Assembly: GCA_004359435.1 (NCBI GenBank)
Contig: PTET01000001.1
Span: 270,307 to 334,306 of the forward strand
DNA from: Flavobacteriaceae bacterium
Lineage (GTDB): Bacteria; Bacteroidota; Bacteroidia; Flavobacteriales; Weeksellaceae
DNA: 64,000 nucleotides
Direction of reading: 5' to 3'
Shown piece after piece: positions 26,925 to 36,358 of the stretch (within the stretch, counting starts at the first letter, position 1; every line of letters starts with the position of its first letter). The notes beneath the pieces were generated by a model. It did no database searches. It was not told where the DNA came from and saw nothing but the letters and a program-made list of their open reading frames with translations. Both the position numbers and the translations under genes were made by a program.

Positions 26925-27296
26925 TTAGAATGGAAGATCGTCGCTTGGGTCTTCTTCCCCTGGATCTGCTGATAAATTTTGTGGCGCACCAGTAGGCATC
27001 GGAGCATCGGGTGCAGATGATTGGGCAGCATTTTCTATTCTCCAACCTACAATGCTGTTGAAGTATTTGGCCACGCCCTCTGGATTAATCCATTCTCTTC
27101 CTCTAATGTTGATGGAGATTTTCACGTTCTGATCCTCAGCGTAATTGTTTAATAAATCCACTTTGTCTTGGGTAAATTCTACCAAGATTTGTTGAGGATA
27201 TTGCTCTTGGGTCATCAGTACCACTTCTCTTTTTCTAAACCCACTTGGGAAAGTTTGGGCGTCGAAGATTTTCTTAATTCGTCCTGTTAATTCCAT
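26925..27296 (-). CDS. DUF3127 domain-containing protein
   Basis: MELTGRIKKIFDAQTFPSGFRKREVVLMTQEQYPQQILVEFTQDKVDLL; SSB-like acidic tail DPSDDLPF. Confidence 0.85.
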   Translation of the reverse strand: MELTGRIKKIFDAQTFPSGFRKREVVLMTQEQYPQQILVEFTQDKVDLLNNYAEDQNVKISINIRGREWINPEGVAKYFNSIVGWRIENAAQSSAPDAPMPTGAPQNLSADPGEEDPSDDLPF

Positions 27297-27380
27297 GTCT
27301 TAAGTATTTTGTACAAACAAAGATACAAATAGAGTACTAATTTTGATGAGAATTATTTTTTTTCTAAATCTAAATTCACT

Positions 27381-27388
27381 TATATTTG
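27381..27388 (+). promoter_or_regulatory. -7 element of tRNA-Leu promoter
   Basis: TATATTTG, exact TAnnTTTG, 12 nt before the tRNA 5' end. Confidence 0.6.
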
Positions 27389-27400
27389 CAATCTCTTTAA

Positions 27401-27482
27401 GCGGATGTGGTGGAATTGGTAGACACGCTAGACTTAGGATCTAGTGCCGCGAGGTGTGAGAGTTCGAGTCTCTCCATCCGTA
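27401..27482 (+). tRNA. tRNA-Leu (anticodon UAG)
   Basis: gcggatg...catccgt acceptor stem; anticodon arm CTAGA-CTTAGGA-TCTAG; long class II variable arm; TTCGAGTC T-loop. Confidence 0.93.
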
Positions 27483-27484
27483 CT

Positions 27485-27517
27485 AAAAAAGACCTTAGAA
27501 ATTCTAAGGTCTTTTTT
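27485..27517 (+). terminator. Terminator after tRNA-Leu
   Basis: AAAAAAGACCTTAGAA / TTCTAAGGTCTTTTTT. Confidence 0.85.
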
Positions 27518-27529
27518 TTGGTGTCTATT

Positions 27530-29872
27530 TTAGGAGTTTTTCACAAAGGGTTTCTTCCACCAAGGCACTTCTTTGGTTTGACCATAGCCATATCCGTACC
27601 CATATCCGTATCCTTTGGTAGTATCAACCGCGTTTAGCACAATACCTAGGGCCGTTTCTTTTTTGAGTTTGTCTCTAAAGTCGTGAAGATTTAGGCTGAA
27701 GCTCTTTTCGGTGTATTCCGATCGAACGGTGTATAAAATCGCATCCGCGAATTGGGTAATCAAACTGGTATCAACCACAGGAGCAGTTGGTGCAGTATCT
27801 ACAACAATGATATCATAATTCATTGATTCTATCTCCTTAAAAAACTCCTCAACTCTTGGGTGAAGCAAAAGTTCTGCAGGGTTGGGCGGAATTGGTCCTG
27901 AAACAATAGCGTCTAAGCCAAAGTTTCCAATGTTTTTCTGGGTAATTTTCTCTAGCGTTAAATCTGAATCTAAAACATAATTGACAAATCCGAAATCGCT
28001 TTTGATGTCAAAATTTTCTCCCACTTTAGGGTTTCGAATGTCCAGCCCAATATATAGTACTTTTTTCTCTGTAATGGCGTAGGCCATCGCTAGGTTCGAG
28101 GAGACAAAAGATTTCCCTTCTTTGGGAATGGTTGAGGTGACAAAAACCACCGGAGTATGATCGGGTTTTAATGACTGTAGAACCAGATCGACACTGCTTC
28201 GAAGAATTCTAAAGGATTCAGCTTCAGAAGCTACCGAAGATTTGTTCACCACGATATTTTCTCCTGTCGAATTTTTCACAATGGAAGCGTAAACTGGGGT
28301 TGAAGTCAGCTTTTCGATGGATTTTTTGTGATGCACCTTGGTATCCATCAGTTCTTTGAGGTAAACCAGTAAAAAGGGAACCAGAAGACCAAGTAGCAAT
28401 GCGCTAAGCAAGATGATCGATTTTTTCGGCGCTATGGGTTCTTCTAGTGCATAGGGAGCATCGATTACTTTGGCTTGTGGCTCTGTGATGGCCTGAGAAA
28501 CTCCGTTTTCTTCGCGTTTGGTAAGCAAAAACAGGTAAAGATTTTCTTTAATTTCTCTCTGTCTTTGGATATTTCTAAAAATTCTTTCTTGTTTGGGAAT
28601 AGAAGCAATTTTTCCGTTGACAATTTCTTCTTCACCCTTTAAGGTATTTAGATTGATCTGTTCTGCATTTTTTTGTTTTTGGAGACTCTGAGAAATGGTG
28701 CTTTTTAGATCTGCAAGTTGTCTGTCCAGCTCTGCTACCACCGGGTTGATGTGGGAAGATGAACTCAAAAGCCTGTTTCGCTCAAGGAATGTTTCGTTGT
28801 AAGTAGCAATCATAGAAGCTAATCCAGGATCGGTAAGGCCAATGTTGGAAGGAATAAGTACATCGTTTCCACTGGAAGAAATATAGTTTAGAAGAGTTTG
28901 CATCACCTCCAAACGGGTTTCACTCTCCAGGGACTTTTTCCTGAACTCATTAGAGTTTTCTAAGAAAATGCCTGCTTCAGACTGAATATCGGTCAGATTG
29001 TTGTTGGTTTTAAAATCTTCGGCTTCTTTTTCAATTACACCAAGATCGGCAGTAAGAAGTTCGATTCTTTCGTTTAAGAATTTTTCGGTGGCATTGTTCA
29101 CCAGAGATTTGTCCTCGATGGATTCTTGGTTGTATTTTTCGATGAGTTTGTCTAGAAAACTCACCAATTTTTCTTTGTTCTCCCCTTTTATGGAAAGACT
29201 AATGATATTTCCCTTTTCGTTTAGAACAGTCGCAACCAGACTGCTTTTTGCGCTTTTTTGGTCAAAGGAATTGAGGTTTATTGAATAAGACGCATCCTCA
29301 AGTAAACCTTTTTTAGAAACAATCAGGGTTCCGATCTCTGGAAAAGTAAAGGGTTTTCCAAAATTGGCTGTTTGGCTATGATCTTCATTGGAAATTTCAA
29401 ATTTTTGGCCGTCAATTTTTTCAAGAATCAGACTTTCTTTAGTCTTTTTGTCTTGATTTTCTTTTAAAATCTCAATTTGAATAGGGGAAGGAAAGATCTC
29501 CGTTTTTTTGATGTTCCCTTGGACAGCATATTGGTGTTGAAAATCATTTTTAGAAATCACCCTTTCTAAAAGAGATTTCGATTGTATAATCTCTATTTCG
29601 TCGATCAAATTGGCACTAGCGCCTCCCGTTAAAAGTCCCATGTCTTCAAACTGGCTAGTTAGCGCGCTGGCACCACCTTCTTCTTTGTTTTTAATGAGTA
29701 AACTTGCATTAGCCTGATACATAGGCGAAGCATAACGCAAATACACAAAAGCCAATGCAAGAGATACAAGGGCTCCAAACACAAACCATGGCCAAGACCT
29801 AAGGTAAGGTGCTATGAGTTCTTTTAAATCTATTTCTTCCTCTATATTTTCCGGGTAGGAGGTATTTTCCAT
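27530..29872 (-). CDS. Wzc-like polysaccharide co-polymerase / BY-kinase
   Basis: Wzz-type TMs, PVVFVTSTIPKEGKSFVSSNLAMAYA, DIIVVDTAPTAPVVDTSLI; C-terminal YGYGYGYGYG tail. Confidence 0.92.
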   Translation of the reverse strand: MENTSYPENIEEEIDLKELIAPYLRSWPWFVFGALVSLALAFVYLRYASPMYQANASLLIKNKEEGGASALTSQFEDMGLLTGGASANLIDEIEIIQSKSLLERVISKNDFQHQYAVQGNIKKTEIFPSPIQIEILKENQDKKTKESLILEKIDGQKFEISNEDHSQTANFGKPFTFPEIGTLIVSKKGLLEDASYSINLNSFDQKSAKSSLVATVLNEKGNIISLSIKGENKEKLVSFLDKLIEKYNQESIEDKSLVNNATEKFLNERIELLTADLGVIEKEAEDFKTNNNLTDIQSEAGIFLENSNEFRKKSLESETRLEVMQTLLNYISSSGNDVLIPSNIGLTDPGLASMIATYNETFLERNRLLSSSSHINPVVAELDRQLADLKSTISQSLQKQKNAEQINLNTLKGEEEIVNGKIASIPKQERIFRNIQRQREIKENLYLFLLTKREENGVSQAITEPQAKVIDAPYALEEPIAPKKSIILLSALLLGLLVPFLLVYLKELMDTKVHHKKSIEKLTSTPVYASIVKNSTGENIVVNKSSVASEAESFRILRSSVDLVLQSLKPDHTPVVFVTSTIPKEGKSFVSSNLAMAYAITEKKVLYIGLDIRNPKVGENFDIKSDFGFVNYVLDSDLTLEKITQKNIGNFGLDAIVSGPIPPNPAELLLHPRVEEFFKEIESMNYDIIVVDTAPTAPVVDTSLITQFADAILYTVRSEYTEKSFSLNLHDFRDKLKKETALGIVLNAVDTTKGYGYGYGYGYGQTKEVPWWKKPFVKNS

Positions 29873-29875
29873 TTT

Positions 29876-30652
29876 CTAGTTAAATAATATTGAAATAAGG
29901 GTAATTACGATTGAAGATACAGAAATTGCTACAGCCACAAAGGGGCCATATTTCGCATTTTGAGCGCGTACTTCATTGGGTTCTACGTACAAAACATCAT
30001 TTTGTTTTAAGTAGTAGTATTCAGAAGAAATGACATCAGAAGAGGTTAGATCTATCCTTTGGGTAATTCTTTGCCCATTTTCTTCTCGAATCAGCATGAT
30101 TCCATCTCTTTTTCCTTGAATGGTTAAATCTCCTGCCAGTCCAATTGCCTCTAAGATGCTTATCTTTTCATCTTCTACATCGTAGGTCCCAGGTTTGTTT
30201 ACTTCTCCTAGTATGGTTATTTTGTAATTGACAATGTTGATATTAACAATAGGGGTTTTAAGGTAGGGTTGTAATTTTTGAACGAGTTCAGAAGTAAGTT
30301 GACTTTTGGTCATTCCTTTGATGTAAAGTCTACCTAAAACAGGAAAATTGATATACCCTAGCTCGTCCACTTTGTAGGGGCTATTGGTGAGTGTACCTAC
30401 GCCATTTTGATTACTCGATGGATTGGTGACAATTGAATTAAAAGGTCTTGCGGTTTCAGGATTTATATTCGAAACAGAAATGGTGAGTAAATCCCCAGAT
30501 TGAATCTGAGGGTTGTTGGCTGATTTTTGGATGGCACTTACCTCTTCTTCTATGTCTTGAAAGTACACTACTTTTTTAGAAGAAGTACAGCTGGAAATCA
30601 AGAGATTCATCAAAAGCAGTAGTGTAAATGTATATCGGGGCATTGTTTTCAT
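29876..30652 (-). CDS. Polysaccharide export lipoprotein (Wza-like)
   Basis: Lipoprotein LLISSCTSSKKVVYFQD; IQSGDLLTISVSNINPE; NIVNYKITILGEVNKPGTYDVEDEKISILEAIGLAGDLT. Confidence 0.92.
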   Translation of the reverse strand: MKTMPRYTFTLLLLMNLLISSCTSSKKVVYFQDIEEEVSAIQKSANNPQIQSGDLLTISVSNINPETARPFNSIVTNPSSNQNGVGTLTNSPYKVDELGYINFPVLGRLYIKGMTKSQLTSELVQKLQPYLKTPIVNINIVNYKITILGEVNKPGTYDVEDEKISILEAIGLAGDLTIQGKRDGIMLIREENGQRITQRIDLTSSDVISSEYYYLKQNDVLYVEPNEVRAQNAKYGPFVAVAISVSSIVITLISILFN

Positions 30653-30660
30653 GAATAATT

Positions 30661-32604
30661 TTAAGATAGGTCTAAAGTCTGGTAATCTGAGTTCATGCTT
30701 TTGAACTCTGGAACAATTTTTTTAAGTTCAACCACCACCTGGGTTGAATCTGCATGGGTAGAAGATTCTATTAGCGCATCAATTTGAATGGATAAATCGT
30801 TGTATTCTATCGCTTCTTCTTGGCTAATGAGAATTTTTTTGTGGTGGGTGGGAAGCGTTTTGGCGCTCTGGGTTAAAAGTTCTTCGTATAGTTTTTCCCC
30901 GGGTCTAAGACCAATTTCTTTGATTTTGATGTCTTTTTCAGGAATAAAACCAGAGAGCCTAATCATCTTTTTGGCTAGGTCGATGATTTTGATCTCTTCT
31001 CCCATGTCAAAAATGAAAATTTCCCCTCCTTTTCCCATGGTTCCAGCCTCAAGAACAAGCCCGCAAGCCTCTGGAATGGTCATAAAGTATCGAACCACCT
31101 CTCTATGGGTAATGGTTACAGGACCTCCTTTGGCAATTTGCTCCTTGAATAAAGGAACCACCGAGCCGTTAGAGCCAAGGACATTCCCAAATCTTGTGAT
31201 GATGAATTGGGTTTTGTTTTCAGGTTTATTTTGGAGAGATTGCACCAACATTTCTGCCACTCTTTTGCTGGCACCCATCACATTGCTAGGGTTTACTGCC
31301 TTGTCCGTGGAAATCATCACAAATTTTTGTGTTTGGTATTTTTGGGCGCACTGGGCAATGATTTTGGTTCCAAGTACATTGGTGAGAATTGCTTGGCAGG
31401 GATTTTTTTCCATCAGTGGAACATGCTTGTAGGCTGCAGCATGATAAACCAAAGTAGGTTTGTAGTTTTGGAAATGAAGTTCCATTTTTTTGTGGTTTCG
31501 AACGTCATCGATCAGAAATATTTTTTCAACTTCTGGAAAATTATGCTCTAATTCTAGCTGCAACTGATGAAGTGGGGTTTCACCAAAGTCTAAAAAGATT
31601 ACTTTTTTAGGTTTTAAGGTGCAAATTTGTCTTGAAATTTCACTTCCAATAGAACCCGCTGCCCCAGTGATAAGTACTGTACTTTGGCTTACCAAACTGA
31701 TGGTTTCTGGATTGGTGAGTTCGATGACATTTCTTTGCAACAAATCTTCTATCTGGATATTTTTGATTTGGTTAGACAAATCTTTGGGATCCATATTTTG
31801 ATCGATACTGGGAGTGTTAATTACTTCGATATCATTTTGCAAGCAAAGGTCTACTAGTTTAAGTTTTTTCTCCAAATACAGGTTTTCATCTGCCAAAATT
31901 AGGGTTGAAACTTTCCTGTCCTTTAAAAATTGAATCAGGTCGTTGGTGTAATGAATGGTTTTGTTGAAAATCTGTTTTTTTTGGGGTCTTTTTAGCCAAA
32001 CTTCATCTACCAAACGTATAAACCCCATAATCTGGAATCGTTTTGGATTTTCAAGAAGTAGGGCATTGGCTGTAGCAATGGCATTTTGATTTTTCCCTAA
32101 AATAAAAGCCTCTTTTCTATTTCCACCTACCCAAAAAAGATCGAACAACTCTTTATAGAAAAGCCTTGATATAAACATCAGACAAAATAAAAAAAGCGAA
32201 AATATAAGAAGGGCCGTTTCTTGAAATAGATTCGATTTAAATTGAATATGGTAGAGAAAACTAGTCAGTACAAGAAAACAAAAGGTAGTGGAGATGGATG
32301 AAAAAATCTTAAGCGCATCCATTGAGCTGGAGTAACGGATGATTCCAGAATAGGTATTGAAAAAGAAAAAACTCAAGGCATGAACTCCTACAAAAAAAAG
32401 GTATTTGAATGCTTCATGTAGTAGAATCCCAGAAGAAAAAAGAGGCATAATAAGATACTGTGTTAGCCAAACTGAAGCTAAAACAAAAAACAAATCAATA
32501 AGCAGCACCAGCCATCTTGGAGAGTGTCTAAGCTGATTGTTTTCGAGTCTATGTTGCTGATAGACCCGAAGGGTTTCCTTTATTTTAGGTAAAAATTTTA
32601 TCAA
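30661..32604 (-). CDS. Membrane-anchored NDP-sugar 4,6-dehydratase (PglF/WbpM/CapD-like)
   Basis: VLITGAAGSIGSEISRQICTLKPKKVIFLDFGETPLHQL; MISTDKAVNPSNVMGASKRVAEM; N-terminal TMs. Confidence 0.93.
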   Translation of the reverse strand: MIKFLPKIKETLRVYQQHRLENNQLRHSPRWLVLLIDLFFVLASVWLTQYLIMPLFSSGILLHEAFKYLFFVGVHALSFFFFNTYSGIIRYSSSMDALKIFSSISTTFCFLVLTSFLYHIQFKSNLFQETALLIFSLFLFCLMFISRLFYKELFDLFWVGGNRKEAFILGKNQNAIATANALLLENPKRFQIMGFIRLVDEVWLKRPQKKQIFNKTIHYTNDLIQFLKDRKVSTLILADENLYLEKKLKLVDLCLQNDIEVINTPSIDQNMDPKDLSNQIKNIQIEDLLQRNVIELTNPETISLVSQSTVLITGAAGSIGSEISRQICTLKPKKVIFLDFGETPLHQLQLELEHNFPEVEKIFLIDDVRNHKKMELHFQNYKPTLVYHAAAYKHVPLMEKNPCQAILTNVLGTKIIAQCAQKYQTQKFVMISTDKAVNPSNVMGASKRVAEMLVQSLQNKPENKTQFIITRFGNVLGSNGSVVPLFKEQIAKGGPVTITHREVVRYFMTIPEACGLVLEAGTMGKGGEIFIFDMGEEIKIIDLAKKMIRLSGFIPEKDIKIKEIGLRPGEKLYEELLTQSAKTLPTHHKKILISQEEAIEYNDLSIQIDALIESSTHADSTQVVVELKKIVPEFKSMNSDYQTLDLS

Positions 32605-32665
32605 TTTTTCTCAAAATTAGCCAAAGACGAAAGTACAATAATTAAAGCAACTGGGCAACTTAATT

Positions 32666-33433
32666 CTAAAGGCTTAATGCCTTGGCTCTTAGGTAATCTT
32701 CCTGCGTGTCAATTCCAAGGCTAGAATGGGCAGTTTCAATCATCTGGATAGAAATACCAAGGGAGAGGATTCTTAGTTGTTCGAGTTTTTCTGTTTCTTC
32801 CAAATCGGTCGAAGGGGTCTCTGTAAAGGTTTTCAAAACCTCTTTTTGATACCCGTAAATGCCCAAATGTTTGAAAGCAGAAATGTTCTGTGGAATATTC
32901 ATTTCTTTGTCCTTTTCCCATGCATTTTTGAGCGCTTCAAATTCATCTCTGCAAAAGGGAATGGGGCTTCTGGAAAAATACAAGGCTTTCCCATCTTTGT
33001 CTGTAACCACTTTCACGCAGTTTGGACTAAAATATTCTTCTGTTTTTTTTATGGGGGTTTTGGCTGAAACCATACCACTTCCCTGTTTTAGAGCCTCTGC
33101 GATATCTAAAATGAGTTTGGGATCTACAAAAGGCTCGTCTGCTTGTACGTTGACAATGGCATCAAAATCGATTTTTTGGGCAACCTCATAAATTCTGTCA
33201 CTCCCGCTGGGGTGCGTTTTTTTGGTGAGAAAAACCGCTTCTTTGGGAGCAAATTTCAGGGCTTCTTTTTCCAAAATTTCATCATCCACAGCCAAGAAAA
33301 TGTCTTGAATACCAGATTTTTGGCAAGAGAGATAGGTTCTTTCCAGCACAGATTTTCCGCCCAAGTCCAGTAGCAATTTGTTTGGAAGTCTTGTGGAGGC
33401 AAGTCTTGCGGGAATGATGATGGCAATTTTCAT
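32666..33433 (-). CDS. kdsB: 3-deoxy-manno-octulosonate cytidylyltransferase
   Basis: IIPARLASTRLPNKLLLDLGGKSVLERTY; NVQADEPFVDP; LYFSRSPIPFCRD. Confidence 0.93.
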   Translation of the reverse strand: MKIAIIIPARLASTRLPNKLLLDLGGKSVLERTYLSCQKSGIQDIFLAVDDEILEKEALKFAPKEAVFLTKKTHPSGSDRIYEVAQKIDFDAIVNVQADEPFVDPKLILDIAEALKQGSGMVSAKTPIKKTEEYFSPNCVKVVTDKDGKALYFSRSPIPFCRDEFEALKNAWEKDKEMNIPQNISAFKHLGIYGYQKEVLKTFTETPSTDLEETEKLEQLRILSLGISIQMIETAHSSLGIDTQEDYLRAKALSL

Positions 33434-33466
33434 TGTTCTAAATTTTTCGTTCTGATTTGTTTGCTC

Positions 33467-34582
33467 TTAAACAAAACAGGTTTGTATCACCTCACAAACT
33501 CTTTTCAAATCTTCTTCTGATAAGTTCGAGCCACTGGGAAGACAGAGTCCTTTTTCAAACAATTCTTCAGAAACACCCTCACCATAAAAAGACACACCTT
33601 CAAAAATCGGTTGCAAATGCATGGGTTTCCATAGGGGTCTAGACTCTATGTTTTCTGCTTCTAGGGCCAAACGGATTTGTTCTCGTTTTTCAAAAGAAGG
33701 GGTAAGGATGGTGGTGAGCCAGCGGTTGGAATACATGTTTTCTTTTTCTTCAACAAACTCTATAGGAAGTTCTTTTAGGGCAGATTTGTAGTGGTCGAAG
33801 TTTTTTCTTCTAAGGGCTATGTGTTTGTCCAAAACTTCCATTTGTCCTCTTCCAATTCCAGCGGTAATGTTGCTCATTCTGTAATTGAATCCAATATGGC
33901 TGTGTTGGTAGTGTGGAGCTTCATCCCTTGCCTGTGTCGCCAAAAAAGTGGCTTTTTGGATAAGCGTTGGATCTTTGGAAACCATGGCTCCACCCCCAGA
34001 GGTGGTGATAATTTTGTTTCCGTTGAAAGAATAAATCCCCATAAGTCCAAATATTCCTAGTTTTTGTCCCCTGTAGGAAGAACCAAGGGCTTCCGCTGCA
34101 TCTTCAATGAGTGGAATTTGGTGTTTTTCGCATACAGAAAGAATCTCTTCCATTTTGGAGGGCATCCCATACAAATGCACCAAAATGACCGCTTTGGGTT
34201 TGTTTCCTTTCTGCATTCTATCCTCGATAGCCTTTTCAAGAGCAATGGGGCACATGTTCCAAGTTTCTCTTTCTGAATCCACAAAAATTGGGGTGGCATG
34301 TTGGTAACAAATCGGGTTGGCAGTTGCACAGAATGTAAAGGTGGAACAGATCACTTCATCTCCCTGTTTTACACCCAATAGAATGAGTGCCAGATGGATG
34401 GCTGCCGTACCAGAGCTCAAGACCGTGGCGGAAGAGACTTGGTTGTAGTTTTTCAAATCTTCTTCGAATCCATTTACATTGGGGCCAAGAGGAGCCACCC
34501 AGTTGGTGTCGTAAGCTTCTTGTACATATTTCATTTCACCACCGCCCATGTGCGGGGATGAAAGCCAGATTTTTTCTTTCAT
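33467..34582 (-). CDS. DegT/DnrJ/EryC1/StrS aminotransferase (PglE-like)
   Basis: WLSSPHMGGGEMKYVQEAYDTNWVAPLGPNVNGFEEDL; SFNGNKIITTSGGGAMVSKD. Start at 34582. Confidence 0.93.
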   Translation of the reverse strand: MKEKIWLSSPHMGGGEMKYVQEAYDTNWVAPLGPNVNGFEEDLKNYNQVSSATVLSSGTAAIHLALILLGVKQGDEVICSTFTFCATANPICYQHATPIFVDSERETWNMCPIALEKAIEDRMQKGNKPKAVILVHLYGMPSKMEEILSVCEKHQIPLIEDAAEALGSSYRGQKLGIFGLMGIYSFNGNKIITTSGGGAMVSKDPTLIQKATFLATQARDEAPHYQHSHIGFNYRMSNITAGIGRGQMEVLDKHIALRRKNFDHYKSALKELPIEFVEEKENMYSNRWLTTILTPSFEKREQIRLALEAENIESRPLWKPMHLQPIFEGVSFYGEGVSEELFEKGLCLPSGSNLSEEDLKRVCEVIQTCFV

Positions 34583-35124
34583 CTGATAAATATAGTTTTT
34601 AATATGATTATGCAATCCAAAATCAGGGATTGATTATAATAATAATCCAGATTCATTCTCACTTTATCTGGAAAAATGATTTGGTCGTTGTACTGTTTGG
34701 GATTTGATTCTTTGGCCAAAATTTGTTCTTCTTTTCTGTATTTGATGGCAGCCAGACTGGTTAGACCAGGCTTCAATTCTAATATATTTCTATCTTCTCC
34801 TTCCAGTTTGTCATAATATCCGCCAATGTCTGGTCTGGGACCTACAAAAGACATTTCACCTTTTAGGATGTTAAATAGCTGCGGAAGTTCATCCAACTTG
34901 CTTTGGCGAAGAAAAGTTCCGATTTTTGTCGGAACCTTTGTCTCTGGAGCGATGGTTCTAATTTTGTAAATCAAAAAGGGTTTTCCAAATTGGCCTATTC
35001 TTTTTTGGGTGAAAAACCCGATTTTTCGGGTGTCTAAAGAACTTACAAGCAGCAACAACAAAATTACAAAACACGCTGGAACCAGCAAAATGAGGGCTAG
35101 GGTATAGTCAAAGAGGGTTTTCAT
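34579..35124 (-). CDS. Polyprenyl-phosphate sugar-1-phosphate transferase (PglC-like), copy 1
   Basis: GFFTQKRIGQFGKPFLIYKIRTI..., LRQSKLDELPQLFNILKGEMSFVGPRPD. Confidence 0.88.
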   Translation of the reverse strand: MKTLFDYTLALILLVPACFVILLLLLVSSLDTRKIGFFTQKRIGQFGKPFLIYKIRTIAPETKVPTKIGTFLRQSKLDELPQLFNILKGEMSFVGPRPDIGGYYDKLEGEDRNILELKPGLTSLAAIKYRKEEQILAKESNPKQYNDQIIFPDKVRMNLDYYYNQSLILDCIIILKTIFIR

Positions 35125-35753
35125 TCAATTTCATTGTACTTGATTATTTTCCCTGGATTCCCAACCACAACTGCAAAATCTGGAACATCTCTTATCACCA
35201 CTGCCCCTGCACCTATGGTTGCCCATTTCCCTATTTTGATTCCTTGTAAAATTGTCGAACCTGTACCCAAATAATTTCCAACCTCCAAAGTTGTTTCTCC
35301 TGATACATTTACTCCAGGCATAATAGAACAATAGTCTTTAATTACACAATCATGACCTATAGTAGAATTTAGATTGACAATTGCAAAGTCATCAATTTTG
35401 ATATTTGTAGTTAAACTTACTCCTTTACATATAATATTTCCAACGCCTAGGGAAATCTGATTGTTTTGAATTTCTACATTTGGATGAATCAAATTTGGAA
35501 ATGAAGATTTCTCGAAAGTATTATTAAAAATAATTCTTTTCTTAGTTGTAGGATTTCCAATAGCCAATACCAGTCTGAGATTAGGACTATGTTTTTTTAT
35601 ATCTGTAATTTTGCCTATCACATTTTCCACTAAAGTATTGTCATCAAAAAAGCCAATAAAATTATATTGGTTTTTATTTTGGTTTATAGCTGTAATCAGA
35701 GACAATACTTCTTGCCCAAAACCACCAGCGCCAATAATTGCAATATCTTCCAT
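35121..35753 (-). CDS. NeuD/PglD-like sugar acetyltransferase, copy 1
   Basis: IAIIGAGGFGQEVLSLI; left-handed beta-helix hexapeptides; GAGAVVIRDVPDFAVVVGNPGKII. Confidence 0.9.
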   Translation of the reverse strand: MEDIAIIGAGGFGQEVLSLITAINQNKNQYNFIGFFDDNTLVENVIGKITDIKKHSPNLRLVLAIGNPTTKKRIIFNNTFEKSSFPNLIHPNVEIQNNQISLGVGNIICKGVSLTTNIKIDDFAIVNLNSTIGHDCVIKDYCSIMPGVNVSGETTLEVGNYLGTGSTILQGIKIGKWATIGAGAVVIRDVPDFAVVVGNPGKIIKYNEIE

Positions 35754-35755
35754 AC

Positions 35756-36358
35756 CTATTCTCCAGTGAATTTTTCCATTGTCTTGCTTGTATTTGAAGA
35801 AATGCCTTCTGATACAAATACTTTTTTGACAGTTAAGATAAGAATTTTGACATCCAATAAAAAACTGCAGTTTTTAACATACCAAACATCATATTCAAAT
35901 TTCTCCTTCCATGAGATGGCATTTCTTCCATTTACTTGAGCCCAGCCAGTAATACCCGGTTTTACATCGTGCCTTTTGGCTTGTTCTTTGGTGTACAAAG
36001 GCAGATATTCTGGAAGCAGAGGTCTTGGACCTATTAAACTCATATCTCCTTTGAGTACATTGATGAGCTGGGGAATTTCATCCAGAGAAGTTTTTCGAAC
36101 AAAACCGCCTACTTTGGTAAGCCTTTTTTCGTCTGGAAGCAGATTTCCGTTTTCATCTTTGTTGTCGTTCATGGTTTTGAACTTGATGATTTCAAAAATT
36201 TTTCCATTTTTCCCAGGTCTTTTTTGAAAAAATAGGGGCGTTCCTTTGTTGGAGAGGGCAAGAAAGAAAAAAACCAACAAAAAAATGGGGAAAAGAATAA
36301 TGCACCCTAAGAGGGAACCCACAAAGTCTATACAGGGTTTGATAAGTTTAGGATACAT
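35756..36358 (-). CDS. Polyprenyl-phosphate sugar-1-phosphate transferase (PglC-like), copy 2
   Basis: PLFFQKRPGKNGKIFEIIKFKTMND, VRKTSLDEIPQLINVLKGDMSLIGPRPLLPEYLPLY. Confidence 0.92.
   Translation of the reverse strand: MYPKLIKPCIDFVGSLLGCIILFPIFLLVFFFLALSNKGTPLFFQKRPGKNGKIFEIIKFKTMNDNKDENGNLLPDEKRLTKVGGFVRKTSLDEIPQLINVLKGDMSLIGPRPLLPEYLPLYTKEQAKRHDVKPGITGWAQVNGRNAISWKEKFEYDVWYVKNCSFLLDVKILILTVKKVFVSEGISSNTSKTMEKFTGE

Noticed and set aside
17765-27482. Apparent clustering of leucine-related functions (leuS, aat, tRNA-Leu)
   Set aside because: Separated by unrelated genes on both strands; most likely coincidence.
30788-31432. 214-aa plus-strand ORF opposite the NDP-sugar dehydratase
   Set aside because: Antisense shadow of a conserved CDS; no recognisable domain.
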